A DNA stretch of 64,000 bases from Panacibacter microcysteis (GTDB lineage Bacteria > Bacteroidota > Bacteroidia > Chitinophagales > Chitinophagaceae), in assembly GCF_015831355.1 (NCBI RefSeq), contig NZ_JADWYR010000002.1, forward strand, positions 1,116,001-1,180,000, given 5' to 3'. The position numbers were made by a program, and so were the translations under genes. The first letter of the stretch is position 1. Every line of letters begins with the position of its first letter. Positions 35,175-43,657 of the stretch are shown here, piece by piece. The notes beneath the pieces were generated by a model. The model was not told the origin of the DNA and searched no databases. It saw only the letters and a list, made by a program, of their open reading frames with translations.

Positions 35175-35291
35175 ATGCAAAATTGGCTTAGAACACTACT
35201 GGCAGGGTACGGCGCTTACAAATGGGGCGGCGGATGTCTTGGATCGATATTGGTTTTTGCGTTGATCTACTGGGCGCTTGGGCATTGCTGA
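35175..35291 (+). CDS. Small single-helix membrane protein, 38 aa
   Basis: ATG at 35175, TGA at 35289-35291. The peptide starts MQNWLRTLLAGYGAYKWGGG, continues with CLGSILVFALIYW and ends ALGHC. A short basic amphipathic segment, a GGGC turn and one transmembrane helix are visible. Very similar short proteins with KWGGGCLG are, as I recall, common in Chitinophagaceae; their role is unknown. The first codons and the lack of rare-codon runs suggest a real gene. Confidence 0.55.
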   Translation: MQNWLRTLLAGYGAYKWGGGCLGSILVFALIYWALGHC

Positions 35292-35359
35292 TGGAAATAA
35301 ATACCATTAACAAAAGTGGAATGAAGGATGAGGCGATATTAAATTTCCATTATTGCCGC

Positions 35360-35438
35360 GTACGGATGCAACTTATTTTACCTGGCCAATGTCAATAACA
35401 AATAAGTTGAACCAGGATAAACTTTGAGGCATCCGTAC
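35360..35438. other. Structured intergenic segment with nested inverted repeats
   Basis: Outer arms GTACGGATGC (35360-35369) and GCATCCGTAC (35429-35438); inner arms CAACTTATTT (35369-35378) and AAATAAGTTG (35400-35409), all exact. Alternative CCTGG/CCAGG pairing is also possible. ATCCGTACAC recurs at 35661-35670. It could be a structured RNA or operator region. Confidence 0.5.
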
Positions 35439-35515
35439 ACAACTAAATCCTTTTTATTACGTATTTATAACGCATGCTAACCCGCTGCATTGCAAATACA
35501 AAAAATCCTTTACTT

Positions 35516-35638
35516 ATGTTAGTAGTATTAATCATTTTATTGACAGCCGTTGTGCTTAATTCCATCAATTCTTACAGGAATTATTCTATTGCAGAAAAAA
35601 ATAAAGCGAGAAGATTGCACGACATTTACTCGGACTAG
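35516..35638 (+). CDS. Possible small membrane protein, 40 aa
   Basis: ATG at 35516 (MLVVLIILLTAVVLNSINSY) and TAG at 35636-35638. An N-terminal hydrophobic helix is followed by a basic tail (EKNKARRLHDIYSD), a layout frequent among real small membrane proteins. No family recognised. Support is compositional only. Confidence 0.35.
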   Translation: MLVVLIILLTAVVLNSINSYRNYSIAEKNKARRLHDIYSD

Positions 35639-35880
35639 GATAGATAATTTTTGTAAAAAAATCCGTACACATTTAAAGGAAATCTTAATCCGCGGCCTTC
35701 ATAACCACGAAAACAAGATACCTGTACCTGCAAAATCCTGCATACCAGTTTCTTATTTATTACAAATAATATTCATTCTTTTATTTTAACTTGCCGGAAC
35801 ATGACCGCTGAGAGTAAGCAGCTTTAGAATATTTTGCTATCTTTCGGCGTTAATAGATCAAAACCTCCGGAATTATTTCT

Positions 35881-36135
35881 ATGACTGAAAGTGAAAAAAC
35901 GGCAATCGTGATGAATGCCAAGCCCGTTTACATGCTGGTGAACAAGCTTGGTTTAAAAGACGCAGACGCCATAGTACGAAACAAAATAATAAAGAAATAC
36001 AAGGCATTTATTTATAAAAATTATGATGGCGGCTTTAGAACAGCCACAGTGTACGTCTATGAAAACGAGTACTACTGCAATTTGTTTAGCCCGCAATCCC
36101 CCAGGCCGTCAAGAGGCTTCAACAGGCATATGTAG
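35881..36135 (+). CDS. Hypothetical 84-aa protein
   Basis: Soluble, basic protein (MTESEKTAIVMNAKPVYMLV, then KIIKKYKAFIYKNYDGGFRTATVYVYENEYY). It probably has a beta-rich C-terminal half with many Tyr. No known motif. It stands alone between the small ORFs and the prolyl oligopeptidase; there is no obvious promoter. Confidence 0.45.
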   Translation: MTESEKTAIVMNAKPVYMLVNKLGLKDADAIVRNKIIKKYKAFIYKNYDGGFRTATVYVYENEYYCNLFSPQSPRPSRGFNRHM

Positions 36136-36218
36136 CATGCTGCATTACTGGTGAATACCTTGCCCATGAAAGCTCTCCTGGTAAAGTAAATAATCACTGT
36201 CATTCTTTCTTATTCTTA

Positions 36219-36246
36219 CCCTGTAAAAAAGTTTTTCTTTACAGGG
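36219..36246. other. Hairpin after the 84-aa ORF
   Basis: CCCTGTAAA (36219-36227) pairs with TTTACAGGG (36238-36246), 84 nt after the stop. No T run follows, so termination is uncertain. Confidence 0.4.
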
Positions 36247-36370
36247 CATGGCATCTTTTATCCTGCAATTTCTCTGCGCTTTCTTAATTGCGGCCTCACG
36301 CCGCTGATATACACGGTATTAACTATTGTAAAAACAAACCTTATATTGCAAACTTCAAAATAAATGCACT

Positions 36371-38485
36371 ATGAGGCAGCTCGTTTTATCACTAACATTA
36401 TTATCGGCTATGAGCGTAAATGCACAAAGCAAACCGGCTTTTACAGGTAAATATCCCGCAACAAAAACAATTGACCAGAAAGACGATTTTTTTGGAACAA
36501 CAGTGGCAGACCCTTACCGCTGGCTCGAAAACGATACAGCCGACGATACCAGGGAATGGGTGGTAAAGGAAAATGAAGTAACGCAGGCATACCTGCAGCA
36601 AATACCATTCAGAGATGCAATCAGGAAAAGGCTTACCGTTTTGTGGAACTACGAAAAATATTCGGCGCCTTTCAAAGAAGGCGGTTATACTTATTTCTAT
36701 AAAAATGACGGTTTACAAAACCAGTCTGTATTATACAGGCAAAAAGGCAATGAACAGCCTGAAGTGTTTCTCGACCCCAACAAATTCGCTGCAGATGGCA
36801 CAACATCCTTATCGGGGCTTGAATTTACAAAAGATGGTTCCCTTGCAGCCTACACTATTAGTGAAGGGGGCGCAGACTGGAACAAACTTATCGTTATAAA
36901 TGCCGCCACAAAAGAAGTAATGGACGATACGCTTGAGGTAAAATTCAGCGGTGTGGCATGGAAGGGCAATGAAGGTTTTTACTACAGCCGTTACGACAAA
37001 CCCAAAGAAGGAAGCCAGCTAAGCGGCATGACGGATAAACACCAGCTTTTTTACCACAGACTTGGTACAAAGCAAACAGAAGATGTACTCGTCTTTGGCG
37101 GCGTGCAAACACCAAGGCGCTACATTGGCGGTTACGTAACGGAAGATCAGCATTACCTTGTTATCAGCGCAGCCAATGCTACGTATGGCAATGAGCTATA
37201 CCTGCAGGATCTTACTAAGCCAAATGCGCCTATAGTGCCCGTTGTTACCGGTTTTGAAACGGAGCAATACGTTGCATACAGCAACAACGGCAAATTGTAT
37301 ATTTCCACCAATAAAAACGCACCAAATACAAAACTCGTCGTTACAGATGCAGCCACACCAACACCCGAAAACTGGAAAGACCTTATCCCGGAAACAAAAT
37401 TTCCTTTGTCGGTTTCCACATGTGGCGGCAAATTATTCGCGCACTATATAAAAGACGCAGTATCTCAGGTTATACAGTATGATCTTGCCGGCAAGAAAGA
37501 AAAGGAAATAACGCTGCCCGGCCTTGGCAGTGCCGGTGGTTTCAGCGGTAAAAAAGAAGAAAAGGAATTATACTACTCTTTCACATCTTATGTTTACCCG
37601 CCAACTATTTTCAGGTATGATATAGCTACGGGAAAATCATCTGTTTACAAGAAGGCCAATGTACAGTTTGATGCGGGTGCATATGAAAGCACACAAATGT
37701 TCTACACTTCAAAAGATGGCACTAAGATACCGATGATCATTACACATAAGAAAGGCATTGAGCTCAACGGTAAAAACCCTACCATGCTATATGGCTATGG
37801 CGGCTTTAGTGTAAGTCTTACACCCGCATTCAGCATCAGTAACCTGGTATTTATGGAAAACGGCGGCGTTTACGCCGTACCTAATCTGCGTGGTGGCGGA
37901 GAGTATGGAGACGAATGGCATAATGCGGGTACAAAAATGCAAAAGCAAAATGTATTCGATGATTTTATTGCCGCGGCTGAATTTTTGATAAAACAGAATT
38001 ACACCTCCTCAGAATATCTTGCCATAAGCGGTGGCAGTAATGGCGGTTTATTGGTGGGTGCCTGTATGACACAGCGGCCCGAGCTGTACCGTGTTTGCTT
38101 CCCCGCAGTGGGCGTAATGGATATGCTGCGCTACCATAAATTCACTGCAGGTGCAGGCTGGGCTTACGATTACGGCACAGCAGACGATAATAAAGAAATG
38201 TTTAATTACTTATACAAATATTCGCCCGTACACAATGTAAAAAAAGGCACTTGTTATCCTGCTACAATGGTAACAACAGCAGATCACGATGATCGTGTGG
38301 TACCTGCGCACTCCTTTAAATTCGCGGCCCAGTTACAGAATGCCCAAACTTGCGAAAACCCGGTTTTAATTCGCATCGAAAGCAAGGCCGGTCATGGTGC
38401 AGGAAAACCAACTTCAAAGATTATTGAAGAACAGGCAGACAAATGGAGTTTCATGCTCTGGAATATAGGCGTTGATTACAAATAG
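36371..38485 (+). CDS. Prolyl oligopeptidase family serine peptidase
   Basis: 704 aa with a signal peptide (cleavage after VNAQS), so probably periplasmic. The N-terminal beta-propeller domain follows the POP-type start (TKTIDQKDDFFGTTVADPYRWLENDTADDTREWV). The catalytic domain carries the nucleophile elbow SGGSNGG (Ser556), the acid in TTADHDDRVVPAHS and the His in KAGHGAG. Family members cleave after proline in short peptides. Monocistronic with its own terminator; bracketed by repeat copies 15 and 16. Confidence 0.95.
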   Translation: MRQLVLSLTLLSAMSVNAQSKPAFTGKYPATKTIDQKDDFFGTTVADPYRWLENDTADDTREWVVKENEVTQAYLQQIPFRDAIRKRLTVLWNYEKYSAPFKEGGYTYFYKNDGLQNQSVLYRQKGNEQPEVFLDPNKFAADGTTSLSGLEFTKDGSLAAYTISEGGADWNKLIVINAATKEVMDDTLEVKFSGVAWKGNEGFYYSRYDKPKEGSQLSGMTDKHQLFYHRLGTKQTEDVLVFGGVQTPRRYIGGYVTEDQHYLVISAANATYGNELYLQDLTKPNAPIVPVVTGFETEQYVAYSNNGKLYISTNKNAPNTKLVVTDAATPTPENWKDLIPETKFPLSVSTCGGKLFAHYIKDAVSQVIQYDLAGKKEKEITLPGLGSAGGFSGKKEEKELYYSFTSYVYPPTIFRYDIATGKSSVYKKANVQFDAGAYESTQMFYTSKDGTKIPMIITHKKGIELNGKNPTMLYGYGGFSVSLTPAFSISNLVFMENGGVYAVPNLRGGGEYGDEWHNAGTKMQKQNVFDDFIAAAEFLIKQNYTSSEYLAISGGSNGGLLVGACMTQRPELYRVCFPAVGVMDMLRYHKFTAGAGWAYDYGTADDNKEMFNYLYKYSPVHNVKKGTCYPATMVTTADHDDRVVPAHSFKFAAQLQNAQTCENPVLIRIESKAGHGAGKPTSKIIEEQADKWSFMLWNIGVDYK

Positions 38486-38501
38486 TCACGCCGCTTAAAA
38501 C

Positions 38502-38535
38502 AAAAAGCATCGTTTGGTAAAACGATGCTTTTTTT
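38502..38535 (+). terminator. Rho-independent terminator of the prolyl oligopeptidase gene
   Basis: AAAAAGCATCGTTT (38502-38515) pairs with AAACGATGCTTTTT (38520-38533), followed by further T residues. Confidence 0.85.
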
Positions 38536-38589
38536 ATGTACCCAACTTTTGTAATGCTATTTAGCTTTGCTTGCGTCGCACTCTTGTAC
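38536..38589 (+). repeat. Dispersed gene-edge repeat, copy 16 (type A core, + orientation)
   Basis: Starts ATGTACCCAAC directly after the terminator T run. Core CTTGCGTCGCACTCTTGTAC at 38570-38589, one base from consensus. Confidence 0.8.
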
Positions 38590-38669
38590 TGTATATCTTT
38601 TATCAGCAACGATACTGCATACCCACCGTGTTACAAATGCGGTCCTGCTACGCAGCACAGCTCATTTTG

Positions 38670-38960
38670 TCAGGAATGTTGCAGCCGTACATCTGCAAAT
38701 TCAGGTTGCTTGTCAAATACGGCTTTTGCGAAAGTACACAGCGGTAATATTTTCACGTGGTTTGCCCGTGCATATTCAACTGCTGTATGCACCAGTTGAT
38801 AGCCTATGTTTTTGCCGCGCAATGCCTCATCAACTTCTGTATGTTCAATAATAATGTTATTCCTGGCATCTTTCCTGTAAACCATTGCGGCAAGTGGCGC
38901 TTCGGCATCACCTGCATACCACATGCCTTTTATTCCTTTTTCCTGGTGTTCTATCTGCAT
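38670..38960 (-). CDS. GNAT-like N-acetyltransferase (YjdJ type)
   Basis: 96 aa. A single small GNAT-like fold of the YjdJ/Gcn5-related type: beta strands (AAMVYRKDARNNIIIEHTEVDEALRGKNIGYQLVHTAVEYARANHVKILPLCTFAKAVFDKQPEF), with the acetyl-CoA loop LRGKNIGYQL. The Cys in LCTFA is typical of this group. Substrate unknown. It starts 2 nt after the end of the acyltransferase-like gene upstream on the same strand, so the two form an operon. Confidence 0.85.
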   Translation of the reverse strand: MQIEHQEKGIKGMWYAGDAEAPLAAMVYRKDARNNIIIEHTEVDEALRGKNIGYQLVHTAVEYARANHVKILPLCTFAKAVFDKQPEFADVRLQHS

Positions 38961-38962
38961 AG

Positions 38963-40072
38963 TTATAATTTAAAAAAGACTTTCTTTTTCCAGAGAAACC
39001 AACACATGGTCCACTCCAACGCAAAGATGCATAAAGAAGCAATGATCTTGCTCAGTATTTCCGGGGTATTTATCCAGCTTAGTACATTTGTTGCTATAAT
39101 GGTTATATAGCCATTAAACCATCTTGCTCCCACAATCTCGAAAAAAAGGTAAATAAAGATAGAATTCATACCAACTACCAGGAAGAACTGCAGGTATTTT
39201 TTATGATCCATGATATCAATCCACCAATAGCAAAAAGCAAGACCAATTATACACCAGCCCAAAGATGCAAGCGTAAACGAACTCGTAGCGATGCGTTTTA
39301 TAATCGGAGTAATGCCTGCCAGGTCAAGTGCAAACCCCGCAACAAGCACAATCATGGCCCATAAAAGCATTTGCTTTATTTTATCTGTACGGTTACTCAT
39401 TAAAAGCTTGCCAGTCAATGCACCCGCAATTGTATGCACCGCTGTAGGTATGCAGTTAATAGCAACCCATCCCCCGTCATTGATCTTATTCATCAGCAAC
39501 ACATCTACATAATTACCAAAATTATGCTGGTCTGTAAATGGCTGCTCAAATCCCGGCACGTTGGTAAAACGATATAAAATTTCTGTCAATAGCAGCAATC
39601 CTGCACACATCATTATCTGTGCATTTGTACTCCATCTGAAAATAAGAAACGCCACCAGTGTTGTAAAAGAAAGTTGTGTCAGCACATCCCATAATTCAAA
39701 CGAGAGTTTATCGCCACGAACTGCGTAATCCAGTACGCCCCAGAAGAAAAGCCAGCAACAGCGTTTCAGTATTTTCCTGAACTGGTCGTTCCACGCTACA
39801 CCCTGCTCCGTTTGTTTGTGTAATGAGTAGGCCATCGATACGCCTGCCATAAACATAAACCCGGGTTGTATCAGATCCCAGAAACGTAAACCATTCCATG
39901 GGTGATGGAAAAACTGCTGAAAGAAACCATGCAGGAAATTACCATCTGTTGCTTCATATAAGTGTTCATAAAGCCCTGTACTTTCCATGGCAAGCAGCAC
40001 CATAATGAAGCCGCGCATAAAATCCAGTGAGAGCAATCGCTTGCTTACAGAAGCAGTGAATGGCTGAGACAT
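38963..40072 (-). CDS. DUF5009/HGSNAT-like multispan membrane acyltransferase
   Basis: 369 aa with about ten hydrophobic helices. The start RLLSLDFMRGFIMVLLAMEST, the FWDLIQPGFMFMAGVSMAYSL motif and several buried His residues match bacterial relatives of heparan-alpha-glucosaminide N-acetyltransferase (DUF5009). Those relatives are thought to move acyl groups across the inner membrane onto a sugar. Operon with the downstream GNAT-like gene. Confidence 0.82.
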   Translation of the reverse strand: MSQPFTASVSKRLLSLDFMRGFIMVLLAMESTGLYEHLYEATDGNFLHGFFQQFFHHPWNGLRFWDLIQPGFMFMAGVSMAYSLHKQTEQGVAWNDQFRKILKRCCWLFFWGVLDYAVRGDKLSFELWDVLTQLSFTTLVAFLIFRWSTNAQIMMCAGLLLLTEILYRFTNVPGFEQPFTDQHNFGNYVDVLLMNKINDGGWVAINCIPTAVHTIAGALTGKLLMSNRTDKIKQMLLWAMIVLVAGFALDLAGITPIIKRIATSSFTLASLGWCIIGLAFCYWWIDIMDHKKYLQFFLVVGMNSIFIYLFFEIVGARWFNGYITIIATNVLSWINTPEILSKIIASLCIFALEWTMCWFLWKKKVFFKL

Positions 40073-40222
40073 GTGCAGAAATTTTGCAGAAGATAGAAAT
40101 AATATTCAGAACTCAATAGCTATACACTATTACAAACGTTTGCATTATTATTGAAGCATACGGTAAACAATTTGAATAAATATTTACGATGCAGCATATC
40201 TTTTGGAAGTTTTCAAAAAATA

Positions 40223-40255
40223 TTTGCTTGTTTTCGATTTCTGTTTTTATATTCG
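40223..40255 (+). promoter_or_regulatory. Promoter of the trp-his operon
   Basis: TTTG (40223-40226) as -33 and TATATTCG (40248-40255) as -7, separated by 21 nt, in good agreement with the Bacteroidota consensus. The expected start of transcription is within a few nt of the leader-peptide ATG at 40263, so the leader may be translated almost leaderless. Confidence 0.55.
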
Positions 40256-40262
40256 CATCGCA

Positions 40263-40325
40263 ATGAAAAAACAAGTTATCAATAATCATTGGTGGTGGCA
40301 CACAAACTCCGTTCGGGGCGTGTAA
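40263..40325 (+). CDS. trpL: Trp leader peptide (20 codons, HWWWH)
   Basis: ORF of 20 codons encoding MKKQVINNHWWWHTNSVRGV, with three consecutive TGG codons (40290-40298) flanked by His codons CAT and CAC. It precedes trpE and overlaps an RNA segment (TCGGGGC, 40313-40319) complementary to the left arm of the terminator at 40362-40368. This is the arrangement of a ribosome-mediated attenuator: stalling at the Trp codons frees the antiterminator segment; translation to the stop covers it and lets the terminator form. The His codons could allow input from histidine supply, since hisHAF are in the same operon; that is inference. Confidence 0.88.
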   Translation: MKKQVINNHWWWHTNSVRGV

Positions 40326-40356
40326 TGGCATATCCATTCGTGAATAACTATATTCA

Positions 40357-40392
40357 AAGAAGCCCCGATATAACGTCGGGGCTTCTTGTTTG
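40357..40392 (+). terminator. Attenuator terminator of the trp-his operon
   Basis: Perfect 12-bp stem AAGAAGCCCCGA (40357-40368) / TCGGGGCTTCTT (40376-40387), 7-nt loop, followed by GTTTGT. The T run is weaker than usual. Its left arm is the competing partner of the antiterminator segment in the leader ORF. Confidence 0.85.
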
Positions 40393-40468
40393 TATAAAGG
40401 TTACTAAATACCATGCATTATTTAAACAGGCAGGCATAGGCAGTATCGTTGCTGCCAACAGTTATACA

Positions 40469-40520
40469 GTACAAGAGTGCGACGCAAGTAAAGCTTAACA
40501 GATAACCAACAGCCGGGTAC
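40469..40520 (-). repeat. Dispersed gene-edge repeat, copy 17 (type A core, - orientation)
   Basis: Core at 40469-40488 with a single change at its edge (GCAAG for GCAAC). AGCCGGGTAC ends 21 nt before the trpE ATG. It lies between attenuator and trpE, so it is transcribed only on read-through. Confidence 0.85.
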
Positions 40521-40541
40521 ATAAATTTTACAACAGGCATT

Positions 40542-41954
40542 ATGAAAAAAATTCAGCTTAACACAACGTATAAAAAGATGCTGGCAGACGTATACACACC
40601 TGTTGGTATTTATTTACGTCTGAGAGATCGTTTCAGGGATACCGTGCTGCTCGAAAGCACAGACAACAGGGCATCTGACAATAGTTTTTCTTTTATTGGC
40701 ATCAATGCCATTGGTGGTATCGAAATTTCAGGCTTCGATTCTGTTGAGTATAAAATTCCGGGACAGAAACCCGAACGCGAAGCCATTAAACATATACAGG
40801 ATATACCTGCCACGATCTGGAACTTTATGAACCGCTTTGAAGTTGTAAAACCTGATGAAAAAGTAGTACAACTGGCACAGGGTGTTTACGGTTATTCAAC
40901 TTATGATGCCGTACAATTTTTTGAAACGGTAAAGCTAAAGAGTTACAACACATTGCCGGAAATTCCGCTAATGCGCTACAGGCTTTACCAGTATGTTATC
41001 ATCATCAATCATTTTAAAGATGAAATGTACCTCTGCGAAAACCGCGTAAACAATATTGAAAGCGATGTTGCCGCAGTGGAATCGCTTATCAAAAGCAAAG
41101 ACGTACCAGCTTACCCTTTTAAAATACAGGAAGACGAGGTAAGCAACATCAGTGACCAGGGATATATTGACATGGTAAAAAAAGGTATTGCAAGCTGTCT
41201 GCGGGGAGATGTTTTTCAAATTGTGCTCAGCAGGCGTTTTCAACAAAAGTTTATAGGAGACGAATTCAATGTATACCGTGCGCTGCGAAGTGTAAACCCC
41301 TCTCCTTACCTGTTTTACTTTGATTATGGCGATTATAAATTAATGGGCAGCAGCCCCGAAAGCCAGCTCATTATCAAAAACGGTAAAGCCATCGTTCATC
41401 CTATTGCCGGTACATTTAAACGAACCGGTAATGATGAAAAAGATGAGCAGCTTGCAGAAGCTTTACTCAATGACGCCAAAGAAAATGCGGAGCATACTAT
41501 GCTGGTAGACCTGGCACGCAATGATCTAAGCCGTTGTTGCGATAACGTGGTGGTTAACCATTACAGGCAGGTACATTATTATTCGCACGTTATACATCTT
41601 GTAAGCGAAGTTTGCGGCACGGTAAGGCCAAATGCCAACCCATTTGAATTGCTTGCGCTTACTTTTCCGCAGGGCACATTGAGTGGTGCACCCAAATTCA
41701 AGGCCATGCAACTGATCGATGAATACGAGCCCACCGTTCGCGGTTACTACGCCGGCTGTATTGGCTTTATGGGTTTTGACGGTACGTGCAACCAGGCAAT
41801 TATGATACGCACTTTCCTCAGTAAACAAAACACATTAAACTACCAGGCAGGTGCAGGTATTGTAGCCAAATCGGTACCCGAAAGCGAGTTGAAGGAAGTA
41901 AACAACAAACTTGGCGCACTAAAAAAAGCGGTGGAACTGGCAGAAACAATTTAA
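40542..41954 (+). CDS. trpE: Anthranilate synthase component I
   Basis: 470 aa. Converts chorismate with glutamine-derived ammonia to anthranilate together with TrpG. The N-terminal LLES motif (about residues 31-34), which forms the Trp feedback site in TrpE, is present in VLLESTDNR. The chorismate-binding domain carries KKGIASCLRGDVFQIVLSRRF, SPSPYLFYFDYGD-like NPSPYLFYFDYGDYKLMGSSPE, HPIAGTFKRT, MLVDLARNDLSRCCD and PQGTLSGAPKFKAM. First structural gene of the operon, after the attenuator. Flanked by repeat copies 17 and 18. Confidence 0.96.
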   Translation: MKKIQLNTTYKKMLADVYTPVGIYLRLRDRFRDTVLLESTDNRASDNSFSFIGINAIGGIEISGFDSVEYKIPGQKPEREAIKHIQDIPATIWNFMNRFEVVKPDEKVVQLAQGVYGYSTYDAVQFFETVKLKSYNTLPEIPLMRYRLYQYVIIINHFKDEMYLCENRVNNIESDVAAVESLIKSKDVPAYPFKIQEDEVSNISDQGYIDMVKKGIASCLRGDVFQIVLSRRFQQKFIGDEFNVYRALRSVNPSPYLFYFDYGDYKLMGSSPESQLIIKNGKAIVHPIAGTFKRTGNDEKDEQLAEALLNDAKENAEHTMLVDLARNDLSRCCDNVVVNHYRQVHYYSHVIHLVSEVCGTVRPNANPFELLALTFPQGTLSGAPKFKAMQLIDEYEPTVRGYYAGCIGFMGFDGTCNQAIMIRTFLSKQNTLNYQAGAGIVAKSVPESELKEVNNKLGALKKAVELAETI

Positions 41955-41959
41955 TTTTT

Positions 41960-42011
41960 ATGAACCCGGCAGTTGTGCATGCATCAGCATCGTTGCGTCG
42001 CACTCTTGTAC
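41960..42011 (+). repeat. Dispersed gene-edge repeat, copy 18 (type A core, + orientation)
   Basis: ATGAACCCGGCAG begins 5 nt after the trpE stop. Exact core at 41992-42011, ending only 13 nt before the trpG ATG, so it fills the whole trpE-trpG gap. Confidence 0.9.
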
Positions 42012-42024
42012 TGATTATTATATT

Positions 42025-42618
42025 ATGAGCAATAACCTGAAAATATTAGTCTTCGACAATTACGACTCTTTTACATATAACCTGGTTCATCTTGTTGAAA
42101 AAATATTGCATTATAAGGTAGCTGTGTACCGCAACGACAAGATTAAGCTGGAGGATGTAAAAGCGTATGATAAGATCATCTTATCACCCGGGCCCGGCAT
42201 TCCGGAAGAAGCAGGTTTATTGCTACCGCTTATAAAAGCATATGCAGGCAGCAAATCGATACTGGGCGTATGCCTCGGGCACCAGGCCATTGGGCAGGCA
42301 TTTGGCGGCACGTTGTCAAACCTCACGAGTGTTTATCATGGTGTGGCTACGCCGATAACTCTTAACCGGGAAAATGCAGCAGCAGAAAGCCCGCTGTTCA
42401 AAGGCTTGCCGCACACGTTCGAAGTGGGCCGTTATCATTCATGGGTGGTAGACCGTAATAACTTTCCTGCAGACCTCGCTGTAACAGCAGAAGATGAGCA
42501 GGGGTTTATCATGGCGTTGCAACATAAACAATACGACATACAAGGTGTGCAGTTTCACCCGGAGAGCGTATTGACGCCTGACGGCGAAAAAATTATGCGC
42601 AACTGGCTGGCTATGTAA
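42025..42618 (+). CDS. trpG: Anthranilate synthase component II (glutamine amidotransferase)
   Basis: 197 aa. Class I glutamine amidotransferase: ILSPGPGIPEEAG, nucleophile Cys in GVCLGHQAIGQ (about residue 80), and the His-Glu pair in VQFHPESVLT. Supplies ammonia to TrpE. As PabA-type enzymes are near identical, it may also serve p-aminobenzoate synthesis. Its ATG lies 13 nt after repeat copy 18. Confidence 0.95.
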   Translation: MSNNLKILVFDNYDSFTYNLVHLVEKILHYKVAVYRNDKIKLEDVKAYDKIILSPGPGIPEEAGLLLPLIKAYAGSKSILGVCLGHQAIGQAFGGTLSNLTSVYHGVATPITLNRENAAAESPLFKGLPHTFEVGRYHSWVVDRNNFPADLAVTAEDEQGFIMALQHKQYDIQGVQFHPESVLTPDGEKIMRNWLAM

Positions 42619-42664
42619 GTGATGATTTTGATGGTTACATTGTAAAGCATACTAAGAAGAAAAC

Positions 42665-43657
42665 ATGAAAAAGATTCTGCAATATTTATTTGAACATAAA
42701 ACGCTTGGCCGCGAGCAGGCAAAAGAAATATTGACCAATATTTCGAAAGGCATGTACAACGATCATGAAGTTACCGCCTTCATTACGGTATTTCTCATGC
42801 GCAGCATTACCATTGAAGAACTGCAGGGCTTCCGCGATGCACTGCTGGAATTATGCGTAAAAGTTGACCTGGGTGAACATAAGACCATTGATATCGTTGG
42901 TACCGGCGGCGATGGCAAGAACACCTTCAATATTTCCACACTATCCTGCTTTATTGTAGCCGGTACGGGGCAAAAAGTTGCAAAACATGGTAACTACGGT
43001 GCATCTTCTGTAAGCGGCGCCAGCAATGTGATGGAACTGCTTGGCTATAAATTCAAACACGATAATGGCCAGTTAAAAAAAGAAGTTGAAACTGCCAATA
43101 TATGTTTTTTGCATGCACCTGTTTTTCACCCGGCATTAAAGACTGTTGGGCCAATTCGAAAAAACCTGGGCCTGCGTACATTTTTTAACATGCTGGGCCC
43201 AATGGTTAACCCGGCTTCGCCGGCTTACCAGTTAGTAGGTGTGTACAACCTGGAAATGGCAAGAATTTATAACTACCTTCTACAACAAACCGGTAAAGCG
43301 TTTACAATTATTCATGGTCTGGATGGCTATGATGAGATATCTCTCACAAACGATACCAAGGTCATTACCAGTAAGGGTGAAAGCATTATGACACCGCTTC
43401 AGCTTGGCAAACGTATTGTATCTGCAGAAGATATTTATGGCGGCAACAGTACAGAAGAGGCAGCAAGAATCTTTGTAAAGATCATTAAAGGTGAAGGCTC
43501 ATGGGCACAAAATGCGGTGGTATTGGCCAATGCTGCTATGGCGCTGGAATGTACCGGGGCGTATACTACTTATAACGATGCGTACAATGCAGCCGTAAAC
43601 AGCCTGGAAAGTGGCAAAGCTTACCAATCATTACAAACATTAATCAGCCTGCAATAA
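42665..43657 (+). CDS. trpD: Anthranilate phosphoribosyltransferase
   Basis: 330 aa. Transfers phosphoribose from PRPP to anthranilate. Signature GTGGDGKNTFNIST (about residues 79-92) binds PRPP, with KHGNYGASSVSGASNVMELLG and GPIRKNLGLRTFFNMLGPMVNPA following. Its stop codon shares one nucleotide with the trpC start (TAATG), so translation is coupled. Confidence 0.96.
   Translation: MKKILQYLFEHKTLGREQAKEILTNISKGMYNDHEVTAFITVFLMRSITIEELQGFRDALLELCVKVDLGEHKTIDIVGTGGDGKNTFNISTLSCFIVAGTGQKVAKHGNYGASSVSGASNVMELLGYKFKHDNGQLKKEVETANICFLHAPVFHPALKTVGPIRKNLGLRTFFNMLGPMVNPASPAYQLVGVYNLEMARIYNYLLQQTGKAFTIIHGLDGYDEISLTNDTKVITSKGESIMTPLQLGKRIVSAEDIYGGNSTEEAARIFVKIIKGEGSWAQNAVVLANAAMALECTGAYTTYNDAYNAAVNSLESGKAYQSLQTLISLQ

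Noticed and set aside
36219-36246. Terminator of the 84-aa gene
   Set aside because: The hairpin is convincing but lacks a T run and lies 84 nt downstream, so it is listed only as a hairpin.
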